Below, in pieces: positions 43,588 through 52,037 of a stretch of 64,000 nucleotides of DNA (its first letter is position 1; every line of letters starts with the position of its first letter). The DNA lies in the NCBI RefSeq assembly GCF_900637185.1, contig NZ_LR134352.1, positions 868,001-932,000 of the forward strand. Direction: 5' to 3'. This DNA is from Nocardia asteroides (GTDB lineage: Bacteria > Actinomycetota > Actinomycetes > Mycobacteriales > Mycobacteriaceae). The notes beneath the pieces are model-generated. The model was not told where the DNA came from. It did not search any database and saw nothing but the letters and a program-made list of their open reading frames with translations. A program made the translations under genes and the position numbers.

Positions 43588-44561
43588 GACACACGCACCC
43601 TCGGATCGAGAAACGCCAGGACGATGTCGGAGAGCAGGCCGGAGACCAGCACCACCAGGCCCGAGAAGGTGGCGACGGTGACCACGATGTAGAGGTCCTG
43701 GGCGTTGATCGCGTCGACGAACCACTCGCCGACGCCGTGCCAGCCGAAGATCTTCTCGACGAAGGTGGCGCCGGTGATCAGCGCGCCGAGGCTGTAGGCG
43801 AACATCGTCGCCATCGGGATCAGGGCGGTGCGCAGGCCGTGCTTGTACAGCGCGCGGCGGTGGCTCAGGCCCTTCGAGCGGGCGGTGCGGATGAAGTCGG
43901 ATTGCAGCACGTCGAGCATCGCGTTGCGCTGGTAGCGGCTGTAACCGGCGGCGGCGCCGAGCACCAGCACCAGCGTCGGCAGCACCAGATGCTGTGCGCG
44001 GTCGACGATCTGGTTCCACACGCCGACGACCTGATTGGCCGAGGTCTCGCCGGTGTAGAGGAAGATCTGCGTTCCGGTTGCCGTATTGATCTGCAGCGCA
44101 CCGTATTTCAGCAGAGTCGCGAGCAGGAAGACCGGCGTCGAGATGATCAGCAGCGAGAGGATCGTCGTGAAATAGTCGCTGAACTTGTATTGCCGGATCG
44201 CCCCCGCCGCGCCGATCAGCACACCGAGCACGGTGCCGATGACCGATCCCAGGATCAGCAGCCGCAGACTCACCGCGACCCGCCTGCCCAGCTCCTCGCT
44301 TACCGGCTGGCCGGACAGCGTGGTCCCGAAATCCCCTTGCACCGCACCTCCGAGCCAGGTGAGATAGCGCTGGGGGATCGGTTCGTCGAGGTGCAGTTGC
44401 TCCGCCTTGGCGTCGATCACCGACTGCGGCGGGCGCGGATTGCGCTGCTCGAGACTGTCGAGCGGGTTGAACGTGAGCGAGGCCAGGCTGAACGTCATGA
44501 ACGATGCCAGCAACAGGAGCACGATGTAGTTGAGCGTGCGCCGCAACAAGAAGCCGGTCAT
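43584..44561 (-). CDS. Opp/Dpp-type ABC permease, OppB-like
   Basis: The 325-residue permease is the first gene of the seven-gene importer operon. It starts MTGFLLRRTLNYIVLLLLAS, has the usual first extracytoplasmic loop ending DLGTTLSGQPV, and the EAA loop DFIRTARSKGLSHRRALYKHGLR. Six membrane helices. In length and layout it matches OppB of mycobacteria (325 residues as I recall). AGAGGGGACTG precedes the ATG and a TATGAT -10 candidate lies about 32 bases upstream. Confidence 0.9.
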   Translation of the reverse strand: MTGFLLRRTLNYIVLLLLASFMTFSLASLTFNPLDSLEQRNPRPPQSVIDAKAEQLHLDEPIPQRYLTWLGGAVQGDFGTTLSGQPVSEELGRRVAVSLRLLILGSVIGTVLGVLIGAAGAIRQYKFSDYFTTILSLLIISTPVFLLATLLKYGALQINTATGTQIFLYTGETSANQVVGVWNQIVDRAQHLVLPTLVLVLGAAAGYSRYQRNAMLDVLQSDFIRTARSKGLSHRRALYKHGLRTALIPMATMFAYSLGALITGATFVEKIFGWHGVGEWFVDAINAQDLYIVVTVATFSGLVVLVSGLLSDIVLAFLDPRVRVS

Positions 44562-44593
44562 CAGTCCCCTCTGGATCGGGTATTCAGGCCCTG

Positions 44594-44599
44594 ATCATA
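44594..44599 (-). promoter_or_regulatory. Candidate -10 of the Opp operon
   Basis: TATGAT on the minus strand lies about 32 bases before the OppB ATG. No good -35 hexamer is seen at 16-19 bases, so an activator may be needed. Confidence 0.35.
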
Positions 44600-44647
44600 A
44601 GGACACTGCGCCGTCGCCGCGTGGCGACGTGCGGCAGGATGGAACGG

Positions 44648-45475
44648 ATGAGGCCCGTGCACCCGAAACCGAAGCTGGTCGCCACCGATGTCGACGGCAC
44701 CCTGATCGACGACGCGGACAAGGTCTCGGCCCGTACCAAGGACGCCGTCGCGGCGGTCGTCGCCGACGGCGCCCACTTCGTGCTGGCCACCGGGCGTCCT
44801 CCGCGCTGGATCGAACCGGTGGTCACCGAACTCGGTTACGCGCCGCTCGCGGTGTGCGGCAACGGCGCGGTCATCTATGACAGCGCCACCGATCGGGTGC
44901 TGTCGAGCCACACCCTCGACGTCGACACTCTCGCCTGGCTGGCCGAGCTCGCCGAACACGCGCTACCCGGCTGCGGGCTGGCCACCGAGCGGGTCGGCGC
45001 GAGCGCGCACGACGCGGCGACGCCGCAGTTCGTCAGCTCGCCGACCTACGAGCACGCCTGGCTCAACCCCGACGACACCGTCGTCTCGCACGCCGAGGTG
45101 ATCGACTCACCCGCGATCAAGATGCTGATCCGGCTCAGCTCGGCCCGCAGTTCCGAGATGCGCGCCGCGCTGGCGCCGCTGGTCGGGGACCGCGCCGAGA
45201 TCACCTACTCCACCGAGCACGGGCTGATCGAGATCGCGGTGCCGCGGGTGACCAAGGCGTCGGGGCTGGTGGAGGTCGCGCGGCGGGTCGGCATCGACGA
45301 GGGCTCGATCGTCGCGTTCGGCGACATGCCCAACGACGTGCCGATGCTGAGCATGGCCGGGCACGGGGTGGCCATGGGCAACGCGCATCCGGAGGCGCGG
45401 GCCGCGGCCGACGAGGTCACCGGCAGCAATATCGACCACGGTGTCGCCATGGTGCTCGAGCGCTGGTGGAGCTGA
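44648..45475 (+). CDS. Cof-type HAD-IIB phosphatase
   Basis: The 275-residue haloacid dehalogenase family phosphatase has motif I VATDVDGTLID (nucleophile Asp14, acid Asp16), motif II VLATGRPP, the IIB cap domain (about 85-190), motif III Lys in VTKASGL and motif IV GDMPNDVPML. Family members dephosphorylate sugar phosphates, nucleotides or FMN; substrate unresolved. It matches the position of Rv3813c near the galactan operon. The ATG of MRPVHPKP is chosen with AGGATGG upstream; CAGGAT 7 bases before it could equally be a leaderless -10. It is divergent from the Opp operon. Confidence 0.88.
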   Translation: MRPVHPKPKLVATDVDGTLIDDADKVSARTKDAVAAVVADGAHFVLATGRPPRWIEPVVTELGYAPLAVCGNGAVIYDSATDRVLSSHTLDVDTLAWLAELAEHALPGCGLATERVGASAHDAATPQFVSSPTYEHAWLNPDDTVVSHAEVIDSPAIKMLIRLSSARSSEMRAALAPLVGDRAEITYSTEHGLIEIAVPRVTKASGLVEVARRVGIDEGSIVAFGDMPNDVPMLSMAGHGVAMGNAHPEARAAADEVTGSNIDHGVAMVLERWWS

Positions 45476-45485
45476 CCCGAAACGT

Positions 45486-45525
45486 GAACAGCCGGTGCCC
45501 TCGCGAGGAGGCGCACCGGCTGTTC
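45486..45525. terminator. Convergent terminator, HAD gene and amidase gene
   Basis: A 13-base perfect stem GAACAGCCGGTGC / GCACCGGCTGTTC with a 14-base loop lies between the two convergent stops, 10 and 17 bases away. Confidence 0.7.
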
Positions 45526-45542
45526 TTCGCCGTGACCGGGGA

Positions 45543-47897
45543 TCAGCCGGCCGGGGCGGGCTCGACGGCGACCGGCGGGGCCGGTGCCGGTTCGGCGGGA
45601 ACCTCCTGCGGTTGCGCGGGGGTCACCGGCTCGGCCGGTGCCGGGGCCGCCGGGGCGGCGGGCGCCGACGAGGTGGGGGCGGTGGTGGCCGGCGCCTGCG
45701 GGGTCTTGGTGCCGTTCATGCCTTCCATCTCGGCCTTGTAGGTCTCGTTGTAGGTCTTCCAGAACGTGGTGACGATGCCGGTGAGCTCGTTGAGCACCAG
45801 CGATCCGTGCTGGAAGTCCGTGCGCAGACCGTCGGGCACCAGGTACGCGCTGCCGGTCGGCAGGCCGAGGACTCCGGTGTCGGCGCCCAGGCTCAGGTAG
45901 CGATCCAGGATCGCCCCCACCACCTCGAAGACCGCGCCGTTCTCGCCCGAGAACACGTAGCCGTTGGCGAACTTCGCGTACTGGCGGCCCTGCGCGCCGG
46001 CCAGCAGATCCGACTGCGGCGCGCCGAGCGGACCGTCCACGCCGCCGCGACTCACCCAGTGCCGGGCGATGTCGTTGGAGCCGGACAGGCCGAGCAGCTT
46101 GTCGACCAGGGCGCCCAGTTCGGCCATGTTGCCCTGCGGGGCGCGGGCCTGCTGCTGGCTCGGCGGCCGGTTGTTCGGCGTCGCGGGGGAGCTGTAGTTG
46201 CCGTTGCCCGCGGCGATGCTGCGGATGCGGTCCATCAGCGCGTAGGCGGCGTCGCCGGGGCAGTCGGTGTTGCCGACGTCGCGGTGGGCGAACACCACCG
46301 GCAGGTCGACCGCCTCGTCCAGGGCGTACGGGGTGAACTCGGTGCCCTCGGAGTACATCGTGGTGTGCCCCTCGGGATCGATCCCCGCGATCTTGGACCG
46401 CCAGCCGATGAAGCGGCCGATCGCGTTGATCGACTCGGCGCTCGGGTCCTCGTTCTCGTAGTTGCCCATCAGCGCGACACCGGCGGTGTTCTCGTTGAAA
46501 CCACCCGCGTGCGCGCCCTGCACGGCGCGATCCAGCCCGCCGTAGCGGCCCTCGAAGATCTGGCCGTACTGGTCGACCAGGGCGTTGTAGCCGATGTCGC
46601 ACCAGCCGAGAGTTTCGGCGTGGTAGGCGTAGATCGCGCGGACGATGCCTGCCGACTCGGCCCGGCTGTAGTCGTTGCGGCCAGCGGTGTGGTGCACGGT
46701 GATGCCGCCGACGCCGTCGTCGTAGGTGGGTTCCTCGCAGCGGATCGACTCGTCGGCACCCCACTGCGCGCGGGTGATGACCTTGGGTCCGCCGCCGGGC
46801 AGCGCGGCCGCGACATCGGCGAGGCCCGCGTCGATGGCGGCGCGGCCGGGGTTGATCAGCACGGCCTTGAGGGCGGCCTCGGTGAGGTGCGCCGGGTCGC
46901 TGTGGTCGGGGCCCGCGGTGGGTTTGCGGGTCACCAGCATCTGCACCGCGGTGGTCTCGCCGACGTAGATCGGCTCGGTGCCGGTCGGCGCGTCGGCGGG
47001 GGTGTGGTCGGTGGCCCTGGTGTCGACCGGATCGGCGTCGTACCAGGGGCCCCAGTTGCCGTCCTGCTGGCGGGCCCGCAGCTTGGTCGTGGTGTTCACC
47101 AGGTCGCGCGCGGTGACGGCGACCATGCTGAACGGGGTGTCCTGGGTGAGTTCCTTGACCTGCGCGCCCACCTGGTCGACCAGGTCGGAGCCGACCGCGC
47201 CGGGGGCGAGGGCGGGCGTGTCCGGGGTGGTGCCCGGTTCCAGGTTGGCCGGATCGGCGACGAACTTGATGCCGGTCGGGCGGTGCTGGGCGACCGGGGC
47301 ACCGGGCGGCTGGGTGGTCGCCGGTGCGGCGGGGGCCGCTGTCGTCGTGGGTGCGGCGGGTGCCGGGGCGTCCGGTGCCGGAGCCGCGGGAGCTGCCGGT
47401 GCCGGAGCGATGGGCGCCGGCGCGGCTGAAGTCGTCGTGGTCGGCGCGGCGGGCGGCGCGGTCTGGACCGAGGTGCTCGGGACCGGGGGCCGGGCGGCCG
47501 GCGCGTTGCCCTGCGGTGCGGGTGCGGGCGTGGTCGTCGTCGGCTGCGCCTTGGTCGGCAGCGGCGGCAGGGGGATCTCGGTGGGTAGCGCCACGCCCGG
47601 CGGAACGGGCAATCCCGGCGGCACCGGGATCGAGTCGGGTAGCGGCAGCATCTGCAGGTCCGACAGCCGTAGATCGGGCAGGTCCAGACCGGTCAGCTCG
47701 CGCAGCGGGACCGTGATGTCGGGGACGGAGGTCAGCGCGACCTCGGCCAGCTGGGTCGGCACCGCCGCGAGCTGGGATTCGTTGGTGCTGCGGTAATCGG
47801 TCGAGTCGCTCAGCGCGAAGGCGCCGACGGGAGCCGCGACGGCGAGCGTGGTGACCACCGGGAGCACGTAGGAACGTTTCGGCTTTCGATATCGCAC
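45543..47897 (-). CDS. Secreted PGRP/amidase_2 N-acetylmuramoyl-L-alanine amidase with LGFP repeats
   Basis: This is a 784-residue exported wall hydrolase. After a signal-like helix (about 10-30) comes a long Pro/Ala/Thr-rich region (about 85-215). A beta region leads to the PGRP/amidase domain (about 370-560) with VITRAQWGADE, the zinc ligands in ITVHHTAGR, and FAHRDVGNTDCPGD. Two LGFP repeats follow (about 605-705, with GPLGAPQSD and GVLGLPTGS), which tether proteins to the arabinogalactan layer. The tail is again Pro/Ala rich. It resembles Rv3811 in content and place. The GTG start follows GGAGAAGG. It is divergent from the SpoIID gene. Confidence 0.88.
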   Translation of the reverse strand: MRYRKPKRSYVLPVVTTLAVAAPVGAFALSDSTDYRSTNESQLAAVPTQLAEVALTSVPDITVPLRELTGLDLPDLRLSDLQMLPLPDSIPVPPGLPVPPGVALPTEIPLPPLPTKAQPTTTTPAPAPQGNAPAARPPVPSTSVQTAPPAAPTTTTSAAPAPIAPAPAAPAAPAPDAPAPAAPTTTAAPAAPATTQPPGAPVAQHRPTGIKFVADPANLEPGTTPDTPALAPGAVGSDLVDQVGAQVKELTQDTPFSMVAVTARDLVNTTTKLRARQQDGNWGPWYDADPVDTRATDHTPADAPTGTEPIYVGETTAVQMLVTRKPTAGPDHSDPAHLTEAALKAVLINPGRAAIDAGLADVAAALPGGGPKVITRAQWGADESIRCEEPTYDDGVGGITVHHTAGRNDYSRAESAGIVRAIYAYHAETLGWCDIGYNALVDQYGQIFEGRYGGLDRAVQGAHAGGFNENTAGVALMGNYENEDPSAESINAIGRFIGWRSKIAGIDPEGHTTMYSEGTEFTPYALDEAVDLPVVFAHRDVGNTDCPGDAAYALMDRIRSIAAGNGNYSSPATPNNRPPSQQQARAPQGNMAELGALVDKLLGLSGSNDIARHWVSRGGVDGPLGAPQSDLLAGAQGRQYAKFANGYVFSGENGAVFEVVGAILDRYLSLGADTGVLGLPTGSAYLVPDGLRTDFQHGSLVLNELTGIVTTFWKTYNETYKAEMEGMNGTKTPQAPATTAPTSSAPAAPAAPAPAEPVTPAQPQEVPAEPAPAPPVAVEPAPAG

Positions 47898-48011
47898 GTG
47901 CCTTCTCCAATCAGGGTCGAGCTCGTAGACCTTGGTGGCTTCACCGGCAAGTGATGCTTGCTTCCTCTTGCCTCACACACCACACTAGTTAACATACGTC
48001 ACACATCTAAA

Positions 48012-48024
48012 CCTCAACTTGAGG
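48012..48024. promoter_or_regulatory. Palindrome in the amidase/SpoIID divergent region
   Basis: CCTCAACTTGAGG is a perfect 6-1-6 inverted repeat in a relatively AT-rich 228-base divergent gap. It could be an operator shared by the two wall-protein genes. No clear promoter hexamers were identified around it. Confidence 0.35.
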
Positions 48025-48125
48025 ATTATGTGATTGCTCGAATGTAGCCTTCGGAACCCGCTCGGCCGCGACGACATGCCGACGCGAGCTCCGCCGGTCG
48101 AACCGCGACACCGTGGGAGCGCAGT

Positions 48126-49637
48126 ATGAGAGCGGACACCAAGATCAACCGCAGGACCCGCAGGGGCACCAGGCGCCGCGTCGTGCCGCTGCTCAGGACC
48201 GCACCGCTGCCGGTGCTCGTCGGTGGTACCGCACTGGCGCTGACCGGCGCGTTCGGCCTCTGGCAGATCCTGCCGGGCCAGATCACCCCGACCGTGGGCG
48301 CGGGTCACGGACGCGGGATGAGCCAGGTCGGCGCGTTCGACAACGCGCGCGAAGGCTGGACCGCTGAGGAGATCCTCGGCCACTACTACCCGGGGGCCGA
48401 GCTGGGCCAGGTCGGGCCCACCACCATCGGGGTCCGGCTGCAGGCCCAGGACGACGCCACCCTCGACACCTTCGCCGCCGCGGGCGCGCTGGTCGCGGGC
48501 CGGATGATCGGTCCCGGCGAAGCCGCCCACCTCACCCCGCTGCCCGACGGCGGCGCCAATGTCGTGGTGACCACCGGCTGCGACGGCGAGGTCCTGTGGC
48601 AGGCCGCCACCGACGATCCGTTCGTCTACCCGGTCGACGCCGGGCCCGGCAGGCCTGCCGACGAACACCTCACGCTCTGCGGCGGCACCGCCTATCGCGG
48701 CGCGCTCGGCGTCGCGCTGGAGGGCGACCGGTACCGGACCGTCAACCAGGTCGACCTCGACGACTACCTGGCCGGCCTGCTGCCCGCCGAGATGCAGGCG
48801 AACTGGGCCGATCAGGGCGCGTTCGAGGCGCTACGCGCCCAGGCCATCGCCGCCCGCTCCTACGCCCTCGCGGAGAACCGCTACGACTACGCGCAGACCT
48901 GCGACACCACCGACTGCCAGGTGTATCCCGGCACGGTGAAGGAGGACGCGCGCACCACCGAGGCCGTCGCCGCCACCGCGGGCACCGTGCTGCTGCGGGA
49001 CGGGCTGATCCTGCGCTCGGAGTACTCGGCGGCGCCCGACGGCGGCCGCCCGGCCGACATCCAGACCTTCGAGGTGGGGCCCGCGCCCGACGACGTCATC
49101 GTCACCGCGCCCGCCCCCGCCGCGCCCGCCGAACCCGACCTCACCATCGAGGCGCTGGCCGGGGAGAGCGCGATCGACACCGAGTACCGGCGGATCGGCG
49201 GTCCCGACAGCGCCATCGGCGCCCCGATCGGACCGGAGATGCTGCTGCCGCAGCGGGCGGGCACGTACCGGCTGTACACCAACGGCGTCATCGTCGCGAC
49301 GAAGACGCTCGGCGCCCAGGTGGTCGACTTCTCGACCCTGTTGCAGCTGGTCCCGGACGCGGGCGACCAGCTGCCGCCCTCGGCCTCGGGTCAGCCGAAG
49401 GTGACCGCGCCGGAGGGCTCGGCGCCCGTCGGCGTCGCTCCGGGCGCGCCCGCACAGCCTGGCGCACCGTCGCAGGCCGCCGTGGGCAACGCGCCGGTGG
49501 GCCTCGCGCCCGGCCCGGTCCACGGCCCGGCCGTGCCGCAGGGACCGGCGAATCCCGTTGCAGTGCCGCAGAATCCGGCTGTCGCGTCGCAGGGTCAGGC
49601 GGATCCCGCCGCGCCCGGCTTCTACGGCGGCGAGTAG
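48126..49637 (+). CDS. SpoIID/LytB-domain cell wall protein with LGFP-like module
   Basis: The 503-residue protein has a basic N-terminus, one membrane anchor (about 30-50) and a SpoIID domain (about 55-310) with GHGRGMSQVGAFDNA, DLDDYLAGLLPAEM and ALRAQAIAARSYAL. SpoIID proteins cleave glycan strands or bind them, acting as lytic transglycosylases on stem-peptide-free peptidoglycan. An LGFP-like repeat (GGPDSAIGAPIG...YRLYTNGVIV) follows at about 355-405, then a Pro/Ala/Gly-rich disordered tail. Divergent from the PGRP amidase, which removes stem peptides; the two enzymes could act in sequence. ATG start 228 bases from the amidase start. Confidence 0.85.
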   Translation: MRADTKINRRTRRGTRRRVVPLLRTAPLPVLVGGTALALTGAFGLWQILPGQITPTVGAGHGRGMSQVGAFDNAREGWTAEEILGHYYPGAELGQVGPTTIGVRLQAQDDATLDTFAAAGALVAGRMIGPGEAAHLTPLPDGGANVVVTTGCDGEVLWQAATDDPFVYPVDAGPGRPADEHLTLCGGTAYRGALGVALEGDRYRTVNQVDLDDYLAGLLPAEMQANWADQGAFEALRAQAIAARSYALAENRYDYAQTCDTTDCQVYPGTVKEDARTTEAVAATAGTVLLRDGLILRSEYSAAPDGGRPADIQTFEVGPAPDDVIVTAPAPAAPAEPDLTIEALAGESAIDTEYRRIGGPDSAIGAPIGPEMLLPQRAGTYRLYTNGVIVATKTLGAQVVDFSTLLQLVPDAGDQLPPSASGQPKVTAPEGSAPVGVAPGAPAQPGAPSQAAVGNAPVGLAPGPVHGPAVPQGPANPVAVPQNPAVASQGQADPAAPGFYGGE

Positions 49638-49856
49638 CGGCCGGGCTGTCCCGACGCGTCTCGCGGCCACTGCCGCGCCAGGCACCCTCGTGCTGTGGGC
49701 GCGCCGATGGTGCTAGGCCGGGGCGACCGAGTCGGGCTCGACGACGCCAGCCGGCGACGACCCGGTGCCGATCACGCGCAGTGCCCGAAAGTGGCAGCGT
49801 GCTGCGGTGGTCGAGGGTCGTGGATTCGCCTGCGCCATCGGGCTCCGGCGTCCCGC

Positions 49857-50357
49857 TCAGTCGAGGGTGACGTCGTCCAAGCCGACGGCGAGGGTGCGCA
49901 GCAGGTTCGCGAGCTGTGCGCGGTCGTCCGCGCCGAGGGAGGCGAGCAGGCGCTGTTCGTTCTCCACGTGCAGCGGCAGGACATGGTCCACCAGCTCTCT
50001 GCCCTCGGCGGTGAGCTGGACGAAGACCGATCGGCGGTCGTCGGGCGACGGCACCCGGCGGACCAGGTTCTTGGCTTCGAGCCGGTCGATCCGGTTGGTG
50101 ATCGCGCCGGAGGTGACCATGGCCGCCCGGTTCAGCGCGCCCGCCGTGAGGCCGGTGTCGCCGCCGGAGCGGCGCAGCGTGGCGAGGACGTCGAACTCCC
50201 AGAATTCCATGCCGTGACCTGCGAAGAAGCGCTTGAGGTCCTGTTCCAGGATGCGCGAGAGCCGGGTGATGCGGCCGACGATCTCCATCGGTGAGACGTC
50301 GACATCGGGCCGCTGGATTCCCCAGTGCTCGGTGATCAGGTCCACGGCGTCCCGCAT
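49857..50357 (-). CDS. MarR family transcriptional regulator
   Basis: The 166-residue winged-helix regulator has the N-terminal dimerisation helix (ITRLSRILEQDLKRFFAGHG), DNA-reading helix region MVTSGAITNRIDRLEAKNLV and wing RRVPSPDDRRSVFVQLT, all MarR-typical. The start is the ATG of MRDAVDLI, with AGAGG about 7 bases upstream; the ATG two codons earlier sits too close to that site. It is divergent from an EamA exporter, and two ATCTCAAnnTTGAGAT-like boxes lie between the starts, so it probably represses both genes until a toxic ligand binds. Confidence 0.88.
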   Translation of the reverse strand: MRDAVDLITEHWGIQRPDVDVSPMEIVGRITRLSRILEQDLKRFFAGHGMEFWEFDVLATLRRSGGDTGLTAGALNRAAMVTSGAITNRIDRLEAKNLVRRVPSPDDRRSVFVQLTAEGRELVDHVLPLHVENEQRLLASLGADDRAQLANLLRTLAVGLDDVTLD

Positions 50358-50378
50358 GCGCATTCCTCTCGGTTAAAA

Positions 50379-50394
50379 ATCTCAACATTCATCT
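50379..50394. promoter_or_regulatory. MarR box 1
   Basis: ATCTCAACATTCATCT has one exact ATCTCAA half and a degenerate second half. It lies 21 bases before the marR start. Confidence 0.5.
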
Positions 50395-50425
50395 ACTTGA
50401 CGCTGAGGCATCCCGGCGGGTAGAT

Positions 50426-50441
50426 ATTTCAATGTTGAGAT
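50426..50441. promoter_or_regulatory. MarR box 2
   Basis: ATTTCAATGTTGAGAT is an inverted repeat (ATTTCAA / TTGAGAT) 19 bases before the exporter start. It carries the same half-site as box 1 in inverted order. Confidence 0.6.
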
Positions 50442-50459
50442 TATCAATCAGGAGTGAAC

Positions 50460-51428
50460 ATGACGACCGCAACCCGCCCGTCCGGCTACGCGGGCACCCT
50501 CGCGCTCACCGCACTCACCCCCATCGTGTGGGGCTCCACCTACGCCGTCACCACCGAGTTCCTCCCGCCGGACCGCCCGCTGTTCACCGCCCTCCTGCGC
50601 GCCCTGCCCGCCGGTCTGGCGCTGCTCGCGCTCACCCGGGTGCTCCCGCACGGCGCCTGGCTCGGCCGGGCCGCGGTGCTCGGCGTGCTCAACATCGGCG
50701 CGTTCTTCCCCCTGCTGTTCCTCGCCGCCTACCGGCTGCCCGGCGGCGTCGCGGGCGTACTCGGCGCGGTCGCGCCCATGTTCGCCCTCGGCTTCGCGGC
50801 GGTCCTGCTGTCGGAGGCGCCGACCCGGCGCAAGGTGCTGGCCGGCGTGATCGGCGTGTTCGGCGTATCCCTGGTGGTGCTGCGCGGTAGCGCCGAGCTG
50901 GACCTCATCGGCGTGGTCGCGGGACTCGCCGGCGCCGCGTCGATGGCGGCGGGCACCGTGCTGACCAAGAAGTGGGGCCGCCCCGACGGCGTCGGCCCGC
51001 TGGCGATGACCGGCTGGCAGCTCACCGCCGGCGGCCTGCTCATCCTGCCCCTGGCCCTGCTGATCGAGGGCGCCCCACCCGCCATGGACGCGCAGGCGGT
51101 CGGCGGCTACCTCTACCTCGGCGTCATCGGCACGGCCCTGGCCTACTGGCTCTGGTTCCGCGGCATCTCCCGAGTCCCCGCCACCTCGGTAGCCTTCCTC
51201 GGCCTGCTGAGCCCCGTCTCGGCAGCCGTCATCGGCTGGATCGCCCTGAACCAGGCCCTCACAACCTGGCAGATCCTCGGCCTGCTCATCGCCCTCGCCG
51301 GCACCGTACTCGGCCAGATCCCCCCGAAAGAACCCACCGCCACCACCCCCGACCCAACCCCCACCGCCCTCACCAAGATGGCGATCCTCCCCGCCCCCCA
51401 CCAGGTTCCGGAACCCGCACCCCGCTGA
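50460..51428 (+). CDS. EamA-type DMT exporter
   Basis: The 322-residue carrier has ten membrane helices arranged as two EamA repeats. The first begins TALTPIVWGSTYAVTTEFLPPDRP and the second centres on AGLAGAASMAAGTVLTKKWG, with the repeat-end signature GVIGTALAYWLWFRGI. The group includes amino-acid and drug exporters such as YedA and RhtA. It is controlled, by inference, by the divergent MarR gene through two operator boxes. AGGAG precedes the ATG at 50460. A terminator at 51453 follows. Confidence 0.85.
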   Translation: MTTATRPSGYAGTLALTALTPIVWGSTYAVTTEFLPPDRPLFTALLRALPAGLALLALTRVLPHGAWLGRAAVLGVLNIGAFFPLLFLAAYRLPGGVAGVLGAVAPMFALGFAAVLLSEAPTRRKVLAGVIGVFGVSLVVLRGSAELDLIGVVAGLAGAASMAAGTVLTKKWGRPDGVGPLAMTGWQLTAGGLLILPLALLIEGAPPAMDAQAVGGYLYLGVIGTALAYWLWFRGISRVPATSVAFLGLLSPVSAAVIGWIALNQALTTWQILGLLIALAGTVLGQIPPKEPTATTPDPTPTALTKMAILPAPHQVPEPAPR

Positions 51429-51452
51429 GTCCGCGTCGACAGTAGAGGTCAG

Positions 51453-51475
51453 GGCCGGGAGTTCACCTCCCGGCC
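51453..51475 (+). terminator. Terminator of the EamA exporter gene
   Basis: A 9-base perfect stem GGCCGGGAG / CTCCCGGCC with loop TTCAC, 25 bases after the stop. No U-tract. Confidence 0.6.
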
Positions 51476-51522
51476 GTGAGCGGCCTGTGGGGTCGACCTG
51501 ATCAACCGCACTTCGATTGGTG

Positions 51523-51566
51523 TTGCACTTGTAAGTGAAAGGGGGTTACGGTTGGTGCAATACAAG
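51523..51566 (+). promoter_or_regulatory. Promoter-operator of the VapBC-like pair
   Basis: The -35 TTGCAC and -10 TACGGT are 18 bases apart. Around them TTGCAC/GTGCAA and CTTGTA/TACAAG form two interleaved inverted pairs (51523-51533 with 51555-51566), a good candidate for autoregulatory binding by the HTH protein. Confidence 0.5.
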
Positions 51567-51582
51567 CAGGAGGTCCGAGACG

Positions 51583-51993
51583 ATGAACGCGGTGGTCGAT
51601 AGCGGTGTCGGGAGGACGACGCTGACGGTGACACCCGACCAGGTGTCGCAGGCCGGTGCTTTCGACACGAAGGCCCTGCGGTCGGTGGTGCCAGATGAAC
51701 TGGCGGAGATTCTCGCCAAGGTGGTGCGAATCGTCGCCGCGGGCGGGACGGTGACGGTCGGGTCGATGCCCGACGAGCTGACCACATCCTCGGCAGCGGG
51801 TCTGCTCGGGATCTCCCGGCCGACGCTGATGAAACTGGTCCGGGAAGGTCGGATCGCCGCGCACAAGGTCGGAACCCACACCCGACTCGACACGGCTGAC
51901 GTTCTCGCCTACCGGGATCGGTTGCGCCAGCGTCAACGCGCGGCATTGCAGGAACTTCGTGACTTCGAAGAGGCGGAGGGTCTCGACTACTGA
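51583..51993 (+). CDS. HTH (excisionase/MerR-like) DNA-binding protein, probable antitoxin
   Basis: The 136-residue protein has an N-terminal region of unknown fold, then an HTH_17-type module (about 65-115): SSAAGLLGISRPTLMKLVREGRIAAHKVGTHTRLD split around the recognition helix. A charged C-terminal helix (RQRQRAALQELRDFEEAEGLDY) could wrap the toxin, as antitoxin tails do. AGGAGG lies 10 bases before the ATG. It is followed after 44 bases by a PIN-domain gene, and that pairing makes an antitoxin role likely. Alternatively it may be only a regulator of the PIN gene. Confidence 0.7.
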   Translation: MNAVVDSGVGRTTLTVTPDQVSQAGAFDTKALRSVVPDELAEILAKVVRIVAAGGTVTVGSMPDELTTSSAAGLLGISRPTLMKLVREGRIAAHKVGTHTRLDTADVLAYRDRLRQRQRAALQELRDFEEAEGLDY

Positions 51994-52024
51994 CAGTCCG
52001 AGACCAGCGGTCGGCACCGGCACC

Positions 52025-52030
52025 TATTGT
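52025..52030 (+). promoter_or_regulatory. Candidate -10 giving a leaderless PIN transcript
   Basis: TATTGT is followed by 7 bases and the GTG of the PIN gene. It lies in the 44-base gap after the HTH gene; no Shine-Dalgarno sequence is seen there. A separate toxin start is therefore possible. Confidence 0.35.
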
Positions 52031-52037
52031 CGCTCAG

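Noticed and set aside
49638..49856. 219-base gap between the SpoIID and MarR genes
   Set aside because: I found no open frame with a ribosome site, no strong hairpin and no RNA-like structure there; several short frames are shadows.
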